Shown here: positions 1 through 5,192 of the stretch, one piece after another
Position numbering within the stretch: position 1 is the first letter of the stretch
How the letters are laid out: each line of letters opens with the position of its first letter
DNA from: an uncultured Flavobacteriales bacterium
GTDB taxonomy: Bacteria > Bacteroidota > Bacteroidia > Flavobacteriales > Crocinitomicaceae
Direction: 5' to 3'
Length of the DNA stretch: 5,192 nucleotides
Assembly: GCA_946886545.1 (NCBI GenBank)
Contig: CAMPIU010000253.1
Location: 1-5,192, forward strand
Notes under the pieces: model-generated
The model's input: only the letters and a program-made list of their open reading frames with translations
The model's database searches: none
What the model was told of the DNA's origin: nothing
Program-made: the position numbers and the translations under genes

Positions 1-1
1 T

Positions 2-73
2 AATCAATATGATCTGTTAACCACCGAAAAACAAGATAAACTATTCATTACTAAAATTTTGATCCCGAAATGA
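2..73 (+). CDS. C-terminal end of probable LytS-type sensor histidine kinase (5' partial)
   Basis: Frame 2 is the only forward frame open from the window edge; it gives 23 codons and a TGA at 71-73. The peptide ends in LFITKILIPK, an alternating hydrophobic strand closing on Ile-Pro, which is how the ATPase domain of LytS/YehU-type (His_kinase) sensors normally ends. The stop overlaps the ATG of the following LytTR regulator (ATGA at 70-73), the usual coupling between such a kinase and its partner. The identification rests on this short tail plus the neighbour. The ATP-binding and histidine motifs lie outside the window, so another upstream gene type cannot be excluded. If correct, it is an inner-membrane sensor that phosphorylates the regulator encoded next. 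Confidence 0.6.
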   Translation, partial: NQYDLLTTEKQDKLFITKILIPK

Positions 74-795
74 TTAAGGCATTCATTGTAGACGACGAGC
101 CGCTGGCAAGAGAGCTTGTTAAAAAGCATTTACAAAAACACACTGACATTCTTCTTGTCGGAGAGGCAAATGATGGTTTTGAGGCATTGAAGTTAATTCC
201 CGAAGTAAAACCGGACTTGTTATTCCTGGATATTCAAATGCCAAAGATCAACGGATTTGAATTACTGGAATTGTTATCGGAAAACCCGGCTGTTATTTTT
301 ACTACTGCCTTCGATGAATTTGCTTTAAAAGCGTTTGAAGTAAATGCACTGGATTACTTATTAAAACCTTTTTCAGAAGAACGTTTTGATTCGGCGGTCA
401 GCAAAAAAAGAACTGTTGAACTAAGTCCGGACTCAAAAAAAGACATTCCGCTTCAAATCATTCACGAGCAAAACCGGATTGTTGTGAAAGACGGAACTGA
501 GATCAAAATCATCCCGATTAACGAAGTGGATTACATTGAAGCATACGATGATTATGTGAAGATTTATCAAGGAAAAAAATATGTATTGAAGAAACAAACG
601 ATGAATCATTTCGAACAAGTTCTTCCTAAAAATCAGTTCATCCGGATCCATCGTTCATACATTCTGAATGTAAACGAATTGACAAAAATCGAATCCTATG
701 AGAAGAACAGCTACGTGGCTATTTTAAAGAGTGGAACAAGCATTCCGATCTCGCGGTCGTCCTATAGCGACCTAAAATCCCGCTTAGGTTTATAG
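70..795 (+). CDS. LytTR-family two-component response regulator
   Basis: Complete 241-residue cytoplasmic DNA-binding response regulator of usual length for the family. An N-terminal receiver domain (about residues 1-115) carries the acidic pair D8-D9, the phosphoacceptor D54 in LFLDIQMP, the switch threonine T79 in FTTAF and the conserved K99-P100 in YLLKPF. After a short linker, a LytTR domain (about 135-241) shows the typical motifs DYIEAYDDYVKIY, FIRIHRSYILN (190-200) and PISRS (226-230). LytTR domains bind DNA as a beta-strand fold, usually at paired direct repeats near promoters. The start is fixed by the ATGA overlap with the preceding probable kinase gene; no strong Shine-Dalgarno is visible, which is normal in Bacteroidota. 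All key residues are present, so it should be functional. Its targets are unknown. The secreted-protein genes 336 bases downstream are a possible target by position only, and the gap suggests they have a separate promoter. Confidence 0.95.
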   Translation: MIKAFIVDDEPLARELVKKHLQKHTDILLVGEANDGFEALKLIPEVKPDLLFLDIQMPKINGFELLELLSENPAVIFTTAFDEFALKAFEVNALDYLLKPFSEERFDSAVSKKRTVELSPDSKKDIPLQIIHEQNRIVVKDGTEIKIIPINEVDYIEAYDDYVKIYQGKKYVLKKQTMNHFEQVLPKNQFIRIHRSYILNVNELTKIESYEKNSYVAILKSGTSIPISRSSYSDLKSRLGL

Positions 796-997
796 CCGTT
801 TAATATTGTCTTTTTTAATGGTTTTCTGTTTAATAATTAACATCAAGCATCTTTTTATATAAAGTCTTCGTTTATTTGGTGTACTTACTTTCTACGACAC
901 TAATTAAATGGAGTCTACTACTAAAAAGCTTATTGCTAATGCAATAGGCACTATTTCTGTATTTAAACAATTACAAAGTTTTTTTGTTGTGGTTTTC

Positions 998-1017
998 TCA
1001 TTTCGATTTCGAAATGA
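998..1017. repeat. Perfect 8-bp inverted repeat with 4-base loop
   Basis: TCATTTCG (998-1005) and CGAAATGA (1010-1017) are exact reverse complements around ATTT. GGTT at 991-994 and AACC at 1017-1020 could lengthen the stem if the bases between were bulged. There is no U-run directly after the stem on either strand, so it is not a standard intrinsic terminator. It lies about 115 bases before the start of the small secreted-protein gene, which would suit an operator for a dimeric regulator or a 5'-leader hairpin. The function is inferred only from symmetry and position. Confidence 0.5.
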
Positions 1018-1116
1018 ACCCTGTCGTGAAATTTATTTTCCGATATCCCAAACCCATGCGAGCAAATTCCCAAACAGAATTTTAGGAGTATTCCAAAGCT
1101 ATTACATAAAAACAAC

Positions 1117-1127
1117 AATAAACTAAG
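1117..1127 (+). repeat. 11-base direct repeat, copy 1 (before the start at 1132)
   Basis: AATAAACTAAG is identical to 1530-1540. This copy ends 4 bases before the ATG of the small secreted-protein gene and contains the only purine-rich element near that start (AAGG at 1125-1128, very close to the ATG). It may be a shared translation-initiation context or a remnant of a duplication. Confidence 0.6.
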
Positions 1128-1131
1128 GCAA

Positions 1132-1539
1132 ATGAAAACAATTACATTTCTGTTTTTTGCACTATTTTTTGCAACAAACTCAAGGGCCCAGGAATGGCAA
1201 ACCTATTATGAAAGCCAGGGAGTGGCAATTCAGTATCGTCCGGTTGAAACTAATGATCCGCAGCTGGGTATTCACCATGCAAGAATTGTATTTCGCTATG
1301 AAAACAATACCAATCAGGAAGTCCTGGTAAATTTCAAGCGCGTGATCACTTATTCGGATAGTGAAACAGCCAAACCCCAGGAAAAAGAATTCAGCATTTC
1401 AATCCCTCCAAATTCCAGTGTAGAATACAATCAGACCAATTCTACTGATAAAACATTTTACCTGTTCGCTCAGGATAAGAAGAATACAATCAAACGTTCG
1501 CTGATAAACTTTGATATCAAGGACGTTATAATAAACTAA
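1132..1539 (+). CDS. Small secreted beta-rich protein of unknown function
   Basis: Complete 135-residue protein, function not recognised. Residues 1-20 form a signal peptide: K2, a Phe/Leu-rich hydrophobic core, then SRAQ with cleavage likely after A19 or Q20. The mature part of about 115 residues has no cysteine and alternates hydrophobic and polar residues, with segments such as ARIVFRYENNTNQEV, VLVNFKRVITY and FSISIPPNSSVEY, suggesting a compact beta-sandwich. Small secreted proteins with this general look (a GV.IQY-like start, a strand leading into an N-N-T turn, IPPNSS before a late strand) occur in Bacteroidota in my recollection, unverified here. The chosen start has AAGG just upstream and directly begins the signal peptide. 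Only 3 bases separate its stop from the start of the giant secreted protein, so the two are almost certainly co-transcribed. A role as an accessory or partner on the cell surface or in the periplasm is inferred from this linkage alone. Confidence 0.85.
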   Translation: MKTITFLFFALFFATNSRAQEWQTYYESQGVAIQYRPVETNDPQLGIHHARIVFRYENNTNQEVLVNFKRVITYSDSETAKPQEKEFSISIPPNSSVEYNQTNSTDKTFYLFAQDKKNTIKRSLINFDIKDVIIN

Positions 1540-1540
1540 G
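1530..1540 (+). repeat. 11-base direct repeat, copy 2 (before the start at 1543)
   Basis: AATAAACTAAG is identical to 1117-1127. This copy includes the last Asn codon and the TAA stop of the small secreted-protein gene and ends 2 bases before the ATG of the giant protein. The two copies therefore sit at almost the same distance from two consecutive starts and bracket the small gene. Confidence 0.6.
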
Positions 1541-1542
1541 CC

Positions 1543-1605
1543 ATGAAACACTTACTACTACTAATTACTACAATCTTCATTGTAGATGCCGGCATATTAG
1601 CCCAA
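1543..1605 (+). other. Signal peptide of the giant secreted protein
   Basis: Residues 1-21: a short basic start (K2, H3), a run of four Leu followed by Ile/Thr/Phe/Val, then ILAQ before C22. Signal peptidase I cleavage after A20 or Q21 is likely. The cysteine just after could suggest a lipoprotein, but Gln at -1 does not fit a normal lipobox. Confidence 0.85.
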
Positions 1606-4600
1606 TGTGACATAAATGCTTCAGCAAGCGCAAGCACCATTACCTGTGGACAAAGTGTTAACCTGTCAGCCTTCGGTTCTTCAACAGGTCAAATGATCCT
1701 GAACGAAAATTTCAACGGAAGCGGATTTGGTCCGGGCTGGGGAGCTACACCGGGTTCAACCAACTTTTCAAACCCGTGTTCTCCCGGAGGAGTGGACGGA
1801 ACACCTCATGCCTGGATGGATAACAACACGAGCGTTCCGCGAACCCTAACATCTGCTCCATACAATCTGACGGCCGCTACCGCAGGTGTTTCCATTTGTT
1901 TTGATCTGCTTTTTGCCGAACAAGGTGATGCAGCTCCTTGCGAAGGTCCGGACGAACCGGACGAAGGTGTTTATTTGCAATATTCAATTGATGGCGGAGC
2001 CACCTGGATCGACATTCATTACTTTGATCCGAATGGTGGAAACGACCCACAGCTTACAAACTGGAACAACTGGTGTTTTGCTTTACCTGCGGGAGCTATT
2101 ACCGCAAATACACTGATCCGATGGCACCAAACAGCAGATTCCGGAGCGGATTATGACCATTGGGGAATTGATAATGTTCAAATCTTTCAAAACGATATTA
2201 ATTCAGAAGTCGAATGGCTTCATGATGGTTATTCCTATGGAGTTGGAAACCCGGGTGGCGTGAATCCGAATGCGGTTACCCCAACAACAACGACAACTTA
2301 TACTGCCCAGATTACTACCGGAGGCGGACAAGTTTGTACAACAACAGTTACAGTAGTAGTTCAGGATCCTGTTTATGACGTGAACGTTTCGGCAAATCCT
2401 ACAACAATTTGCTCAGGTGATTGTTCAACTATTTCAGGAACAGGACAAATTATTATTGATCCGGGAGGCATAGAAACTTATGAAAACAACGAGTTTAATG
2501 TCGTATCATCCGGAAGTGCTTCTGTAAATATTAACGTGCAGGGAGTCAATACAACGAATATCACCAATGGACTCATTCAGAACGTAACGATCAATGGGTT
2601 TAGTTTCTCGGGATCTTTCTTCTGTACCACATTTGGAGGATGTAATTGCAATGGCTCGAACATCGGATTCGGACAAACCTGTAACTTAACTGCGAGTGGA
2701 TTTACTGTCACCCTTACTTCTCCCGGTGGATGTGACATTATCCTGGCACCTGCAGGTGTTGCAAGCGGAAACTACAATAACACGGTCTTTGTTCCTGTTG
2801 GCGGAAGCGCTCTTGGCGGAACTTTTCCGGTTTCGGGAGGACCATGGGATCCGAACCAACCGTTTTCAGACTTAAACGGATGTAATCCGAACGGAGTCTG
2901 GACACTCACATTCAATGCACCCGGACTAGGACTTGGTTTTGGAACACTTCAAGGATGGTCCATTACTTTCGATGATCCTCCGATCTATGCACCTGTAGAT
3001 TATTCCTGGTCACCAACAACCGGTTTATCAAACCCTACAAGTATCAATACGCAAGCCTGTCCTACTTCAAGCACAAACTATGTGTTGACAGTAAGTAACG
3101 GAACCCCTGGCTGTGCAACTCATAGTGAAAACATCAGCATCATTGTAGATCCTTGTGGCGGATGTATTCCTCCGGTAGTGAATGTAAATCCGCTAAACAC
3201 ATGTGCTCCGGCGACGGTAGATCTAAGTTCGGCAATTGCAGCCGGGTCTGCTCCGGCAACCTTGAGCTATCATGCTACACAAACAGATGCGCAAAACGAT
3301 GTAAATCCGATTTCAACAACTGTCGGTACAAGCGGAACTTATTGGCTAAGATATGAAGACCCGAATGACCCTGCTTGTTTTGGGACGGTACAAATTGTTG
3401 TAACCATCAATCCTGCAGCAAACCCGGCCTTCACATTAACTGATTTTTGTCCGAATGGAACAAACCAGGCAACCGGTATCGCTACCCCGGGTGGAACTTT
3501 CAGTTTCAATCCTGTCCCATCTGACGGAGCAGCAATCAATGCTTCAACAGGTTCTATTTCAAATGCAACTGCCGGAACAACTTACACTGTTCAATACACA
3601 ACCGGTGGAAGTTGTCCGGGTACAAGCACCCAAACAGTTACCGTAACCACATTCTCTTATACGGCAGCGATTGTGGATGAAACATGTGGAAATGCAAATG
3701 GTGAGATTAATCTGACACCAAATGGCGGAACTCCTGGTTATACTTACAGTTTAAATGGCGGAACAACCCAAAGTTCCGGATCATTTTCAGGATTGAGTTC
3801 CGGATCATATACCGTGCTCATTACAGATAACAGCGGATGTCAGGCAAACGGAACAGAAAATGTGGGAAGTATCGGCGGGCCTTCTATTGATTACCTGCAA
3901 GTGGTCAATCCAACTTGCGGAGGCGGATGTAACGGTTCTATAACTGCAACAGTTTCAGGAGGAAATCTTCCGTACACATACCAATGGTTTGACGCATCAA
4001 ACAATCCGATCGGCACAAATTCAGCTATTATCTCTAATCTATGTGGTGGAACTTATTCCCTTCAGGTAACAGATGCAAATGGTTCAAGCAGTCAATTGTT
4101 CTTCGATGATTTTGAAAACGCTGCAGCCGGATGGAACCTGAATATTCCTCAAGGTCCGGAAGGTGCAGATCCGAATTTCTTTAACGTCAGCGACGGTGAA
4201 GGTGGTGTTGCGCCAGGAGGATGTGGTATTGCCGGAAATGGTGATGCCACACTTCATATTACCAGTGTATTCTTCCCTACCGGTGGAGCAGCTTATGATG
4301 CAGGCGGATTATGCGGACTCTTATTCTGTCCTCAAACAAATCGTCAGACAGAAAGTCCGGCAATAAATACGGTCGGACAATCAAACCTTACTTTAAACTT
4401 TGATTTCATTGCTCAGGGAAACATTCCAAATGACCAGGCAACTATATGGTACGATGCAGGTTCAGGTTGGCTACAACTGGGTGCGGCATTGTCTTCCGGA
4501 ACCTGTCCTTCGGGCCAGGGATTGTGGACTGCATATTCTGCAGTTCTTCCTCCTGCCTGTGAAAATATTCCGAACCTGCGCATTGCCATTCGTTGGCAAA

Positions 4601-5192
4601 ACAATGACGACGGTGTTGGAACAGATCCATCTGTTGCCATCAATAACTTTGAAATAATTACGGCAAGTGCCCTAAGTTGTCCGGCAGTTGATTTTGCAAC
4701 GCTAACTTCGCCGGGTGGAGGCGGAGATCCTTCGTTTACGGTAACTAATTACTGTGAAGGTGCTGCGAATGCTGCAACGGGAATTGTAACAGCGGGAGGA
4801 ACTTTCTCATTCAACCCGGTTCCGGCAGATGGAGCAACGATCAACTCAACAAGCGGGACAATCACCAATGGTGTTGGAGGAACAACTTATACGGTTGAAT
4901 ACATTACTCCCGGAGCTTGTCCAAATTCTCAAACACACACAGTAACCGTAAATGATTTACCGACCCCGGTGATCTCCGGTAATTTGACTTATTGTGCAGG
5001 CGGGCAAACTACTTTAAGTGCCGGAGGTCCTTATTCCTCCTACTCATGGAGTACAGGACCAACAACTCAGATAATAAGTGCAACTGCTCAAAACGGTATC
5101 AGCGTAACTGTAACGGATAATAATGGTTGTCAGGGAACAAGTCCCGCTGTGAATGTTACCTCGGTAGCACAAATTGTTACAAACTCTAATAT
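1543..5192 (+). CDS. Giant multidomain secreted surface protein / adhesin-like (3' partial)
   Basis: The frame is open from the ATG at 1543 to the window edge: 1216 complete codons with no stop, so the C-terminus is missing. Residues 1-21 are a signal peptide ending ILAQ. The mature protein is a chain of extracellular beta modules, in order: PKD-like domain 1 (22-276), interrupted by a Reelin-like jelly roll (51-218); PKD-like domain 2 (277-537), interrupted by a P-domain-like module (about 311-478); an Ig-like module (543-626); repeat A (630-701); two SprB-like repeats (706-770, 782-848); a second jelly roll (852-1040); repeat B (1065-1136); and a PKD-like domain (1139-1206). The composition is rich in Gly, Thr, Ser and Asn with many cysteines, as expected for an exported protein. 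No catalytic motif was seen. Such proteins are usually T9SS cargo attached to the cell surface and used in adhesion or gliding. That assignment is by family resemblance, since the diagnostic C-terminal sorting domain is outside the window. The start follows the upstream stop by 3 bases and begins the signal peptide directly. Confidence 0.93.
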   Translation, partial: MKHLLLLITTIFIVDAGILAQCDINASASASTITCGQSVNLSAFGSSTGQMILNENFNGSGFGPGWGATPGSTNFSNPCSPGGVDGTPHAWMDNNTSVPRTLTSAPYNLTAATAGVSICFDLLFAEQGDAAPCEGPDEPDEGVYLQYSIDGGATWIDIHYFDPNGGNDPQLTNWNNWCFALPAGAITANTLIRWHQTADSGADYDHWGIDNVQIFQNDINSEVEWLHDGYSYGVGNPGGVNPNAVTPTTTTTYTAQITTGGGQVCTTTVTVVVQDPVYDVNVSANPTTICSGDCSTISGTGQIIIDPGGIETYENNEFNVVSSGSASVNINVQGVNTTNITNGLIQNVTINGFSFSGSFFCTTFGGCNCNGSNIGFGQTCNLTASGFTVTLTSPGGCDIILAPAGVASGNYNNTVFVPVGGSALGGTFPVSGGPWDPNQPFSDLNGCNPNGVWTLTFNAPGLGLGFGTLQGWSITFDDPPIYAPVDYSWSPTTGLSNPTSINTQACPTSSTNYVLTVSNGTPGCATHSENISIIVDPCGGCIPPVVNVNPLNTCAPATVDLSSAIAAGSAPATLSYHATQTDAQNDVNPISTTVGTSGTYWLRYEDPNDPACFGTVQIVVTINPAANPAFTLTDFCPNGTNQATGIATPGGTFSFNPVPSDGAAINASTGSISNATAGTTYTVQYTTGGSCPGTSTQTVTVTTFSYTAAIVDETCGNANGEINLTPNGGTPGYTYSLNGGTTQSSGSFSGLSSGSYTVLITDNSGCQANGTENVGSIGGPSIDYLQVVNPTCGGGCNGSITATVSGGNLPYTYQWFDASNNPIGTNSAIISNLCGGTYSLQVTDANGSSSQLFFDDFENAAAGWNLNIPQGPEGADPNFFNVSDGEGGVAPGGCGIAGNGDATLHITSVFFPTGGAAYDAGGLCGLLFCPQTNRQTESPAINTVGQSNLTLNFDFIAQGNIPNDQATIWYDAGSGWLQLGAALSSGTCPSGQGLWTAYSAVLPPACENIPNLRIAIRWQNNDDGVGTDPSVAINNFEIITASALSCPAVDFATLTSPGGGGDPSFTVTNYCEGAANAATGIVTAGGTFSFNPVPADGATINSTSGTITNGVGGTTYTVEYITPGACPNSQTHTVTVNDLPTPVISGNLTYCAGGQTTLSAGGPYSSYSWSTGPTTQIISATAQNGISVTVTDNNGCQGTSPAVNVTSVAQIVTNSN
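1693..2196 (+). other. Reelin-repeat-like jelly-roll domain inserted in PKD-like domain 1
   Basis: Residues 51-218 of the giant protein. It starts ILNENFNGSGFGPGW, the usual opening of extracellular jelly-roll modules. It then has ICFDLLFAEQGD, an acidic stretch CEGPDEPDEG (133-142), YLQYSIDGGATW (145-156), a WCFALP strand, LIRWHQTADSGADYDHWGID and finally NVQIF. The order 'Y-S-DGG-TW ... RW-Q ... D-W-IDNV-I' matches the consensus of Reelin subrepeats as I know it. In reelin similar acidic positions bind calcium, so calcium binding is possible here. The flanking segments form the two halves of a PKD-like domain. Confidence 0.65.
2473..2976 (+). other. Proprotein-convertase P-domain-like module inserted in PKD-like domain 2
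   Basis: Residues 311-478. The diagnostic part is the second half: FTVTLTSPGGCDIILAPAG (387-405), then FSDLNGCNPNGVWTLTF (441-457) and GTLQGWSITFDD (467-478). This matches the P/Homo-B domain pattern 'L-SP-GT---L--', 'F-D--G--P-G-W-L-V-D', 'G-L--W-L-F'. P-domains usually follow a subtilisin-type or metalloprotease catalytic domain. None is present before it here, so it probably serves as a structural or binding module. Confidence 0.7.
3430..3645 (+). repeat. Protein repeat A (residues 630-701 of the giant protein)
   Basis: This 72-residue module aligns without gaps to residues 1065-1136, 44 of 72 identical by my count. It contains the invariant block GGTFSFNPVP and shared ATGI, GTTYTV and THTVTV/TQTVTV-type strands. 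It is a beta-sandwich (Ig/PKD-like) unit found in Bacteroidota surface proteins. At the DNA level the copies have diverged widely at third positions, so the duplication is old. Confidence 0.8.
3658..3852 (+). other. SprB-like repeat 1
   Basis: Residues 706-770. The pattern 'D-T-C-G-NG-I-LTP-GGTPGYTYSLNGG ... FSGLSSGSYTVLITDNSGC' is typical of SprB repeats (PF13573), known from the gliding adhesin SprB and other Bacteroidota surface proteins. C715 and C766 occupy the positions of the usual cysteine pair. Confidence 0.8.
3886..4086 (+). other. SprB-like repeat 2, end interrupted
   Basis: Residues 782-848: NPTCGGGCNGSITATVSGG, then PYTYQWFDASNNPIG, LCGGTYSLQVTDANG. This matches the SprB repeat except that the cysteine expected right after TDANG is replaced by Ser and the chain runs straight into a jelly-roll module. 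The next cysteine after that module is C1046. Confidence 0.75.
4096..4662 (+). other. Second jelly-roll (MAM/CBM-like) domain
   Basis: Residues 852-1040. It opens with LFFDDFENAAAGWNLN and contains FFNVSDGEGG, GNGDATLHITS, NLTLNFDFIAQG and IPNLRIAIRWQNNDDGVG, closing with VAINNFEII. This is the normal order of strands in a laminin-G/MAM-like extracellular beta sandwich: 'F-D-FE--GW' at the start, 'L-F-F' in the middle and '-I-NF-I' at the end. The acidic/Asn-rich loops suggest possible calcium binding. No catalytic residues are recognised; ligand unknown. Confidence 0.65.
4735..4950 (+). repeat. Protein repeat B (residues 1065-1136 of the giant protein)
   Basis: Second copy of the 72-residue module described at 3430-3645, with the same GGTFSFNPVP core and no insertion or deletion between copies. 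Its start is 435 residues after the start of copy A. Confidence 0.8.
4957..5160 (+). other. PKD-like (gliding-motility-type) domain
   Basis: Residues 1139-1206: LPTPVISGNLTYCAGGQTTL, then YSSYSWSTGPTTQIISATA and ISVTVTDNNGCQG, closing with AVNVT. This is the common Bacteroidota PKD-like repeat with a C...C pair (C1151, and the Cys after DNNG). The protein continues beyond it, so more modules probably follow. Confidence 0.75.

Larger units (their letters stand above)
796..1131. other. AT-rich intergenic region, probable promoter/leader of the downstream secreted-protein operon
   Basis: No convincing gene is seen in these 336 bases. The stretch is AT-rich compared with its neighbours, with T runs at 811-816 and 979-985. 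It contains the inverted repeat at 998-1017 and the 11-base pre-start sequence at 1117-1127. A weak match to the Bacteroidota promoter pattern (TTG, spacer, TAnnTTTG) exists as TTG at 933-935 and TATTTCTG at 952-959, but the 16-base spacer is short and the match could be chance. A promoter for the downstream pair of genes is expected here because the regulator gene ends 336 bases upstream, but its exact position cannot be fixed by eye. Confidence 0.5.

Noticed and set aside
433..651. Minus-strand open frame inside the response regulator
   Set aside because: Antisense shadow of a gene with all conserved motifs intact.
770..789. Hairpin ACCTAA / TTAGGT at the end of the regulator gene as a terminator
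   Set aside because: Only 6 bp, AT-rich, inside the coding sequence, and the T run (811-816) is about 20 bases further on; too weak to call.
933..959. Promoter-like TTG (933-935) and TATTTCTG (952-959)
   Set aside because: Imperfect match with a 16-base spacer, shorter than the usual 17-23; not strong enough for its own feature.
819..998. Direct repeat TGGTTTTCT at 819-827 and 990-998
   Set aside because: Nine T-rich bases repeated within an AT-rich region of this size are expected fairly often by chance.
908..1126. Possible 72-codon + strand reading frame in the intergenic region
   Set aside because: No ribosome binding site, no signal peptide or recognisable domain, and unlike the neighbouring proteins in composition; it lies in AT-rich DNA and crosses the inverted repeat. 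It could at most be a decayed gene.
1594..1608. Lipoprotein lipobox at LAQC in the giant protein
   Set aside because: Gln at position -1 does not fit the lipobox, and Ala-Gln before the mature start is common for ordinary signal peptides in Bacteroidota.
1886..4657. Several short open frames on both strands inside the giant gene
   Set aside because: All are out of frame with, or antisense to, one continuous frame with clear domain motifs. None has a plausible start signal or domain.

Overview
The window looks like chromosomal DNA of a member of the Bacteroidota, probably a Flavobacteriales-type organism (Fluviicola-like is a guess only). The reasons are a LytTR response regulator behind what looks like a LytS-type kinase, signal peptides ending in Ala-Gln, weak or absent Shine-Dalgarno sequences with A-rich start contexts, and a giant secreted protein built from PKD-like, SprB-like and jelly-roll modules, as is usual for surface proteins exported by the type IX secretion system (T9SS). 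All supported genes are on the + strand.

Layout. Positions 2-73 hold the last 23 codons of a gene that is probably a sensor histidine kinase. Its stop overlaps the start of a complete 241-residue LytTR response regulator (70-795) in an ATGA junction, so the two form a translationally coupled two-component pair. An AT-rich gap of about 336 bases follows (796-1131). It holds a perfect 8-bp inverted repeat (998-1017) and no convincing gene. Next comes a small secreted protein of 135 residues (1132-1539). After a 3-base gap a very large open frame begins at 1543 and stays open to the end of the window: 1216 whole codons without a stop, 3' end missing.

The giant protein is the most interesting part. 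It has a signal peptide and then a chain of extracellular beta-sandwich modules. At least two of its PKD-like domains appear to be split by whole inserted domains at the same place: a Reelin-repeat-like jelly roll in the first and a proprotein-convertase P-domain-like module in the second. A third jelly roll interrupts the end of the second SprB-like repeat. Two 72-residue modules 435 residues apart are 44/72 identical without gaps. The missing 3' end should show whether there is a T9SS or gliding-motility C-terminal sorting domain.

The small secreted protein and the giant protein almost certainly share a transcript. An identical 11-base sequence lies just before both start codons and so flanks the small gene. 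No mobile element, CRISPR array, tRNA or rRNA was seen. No new defence or enzymatic system is evident; the novelty lies in the nested domain architecture and in the small partner gene.
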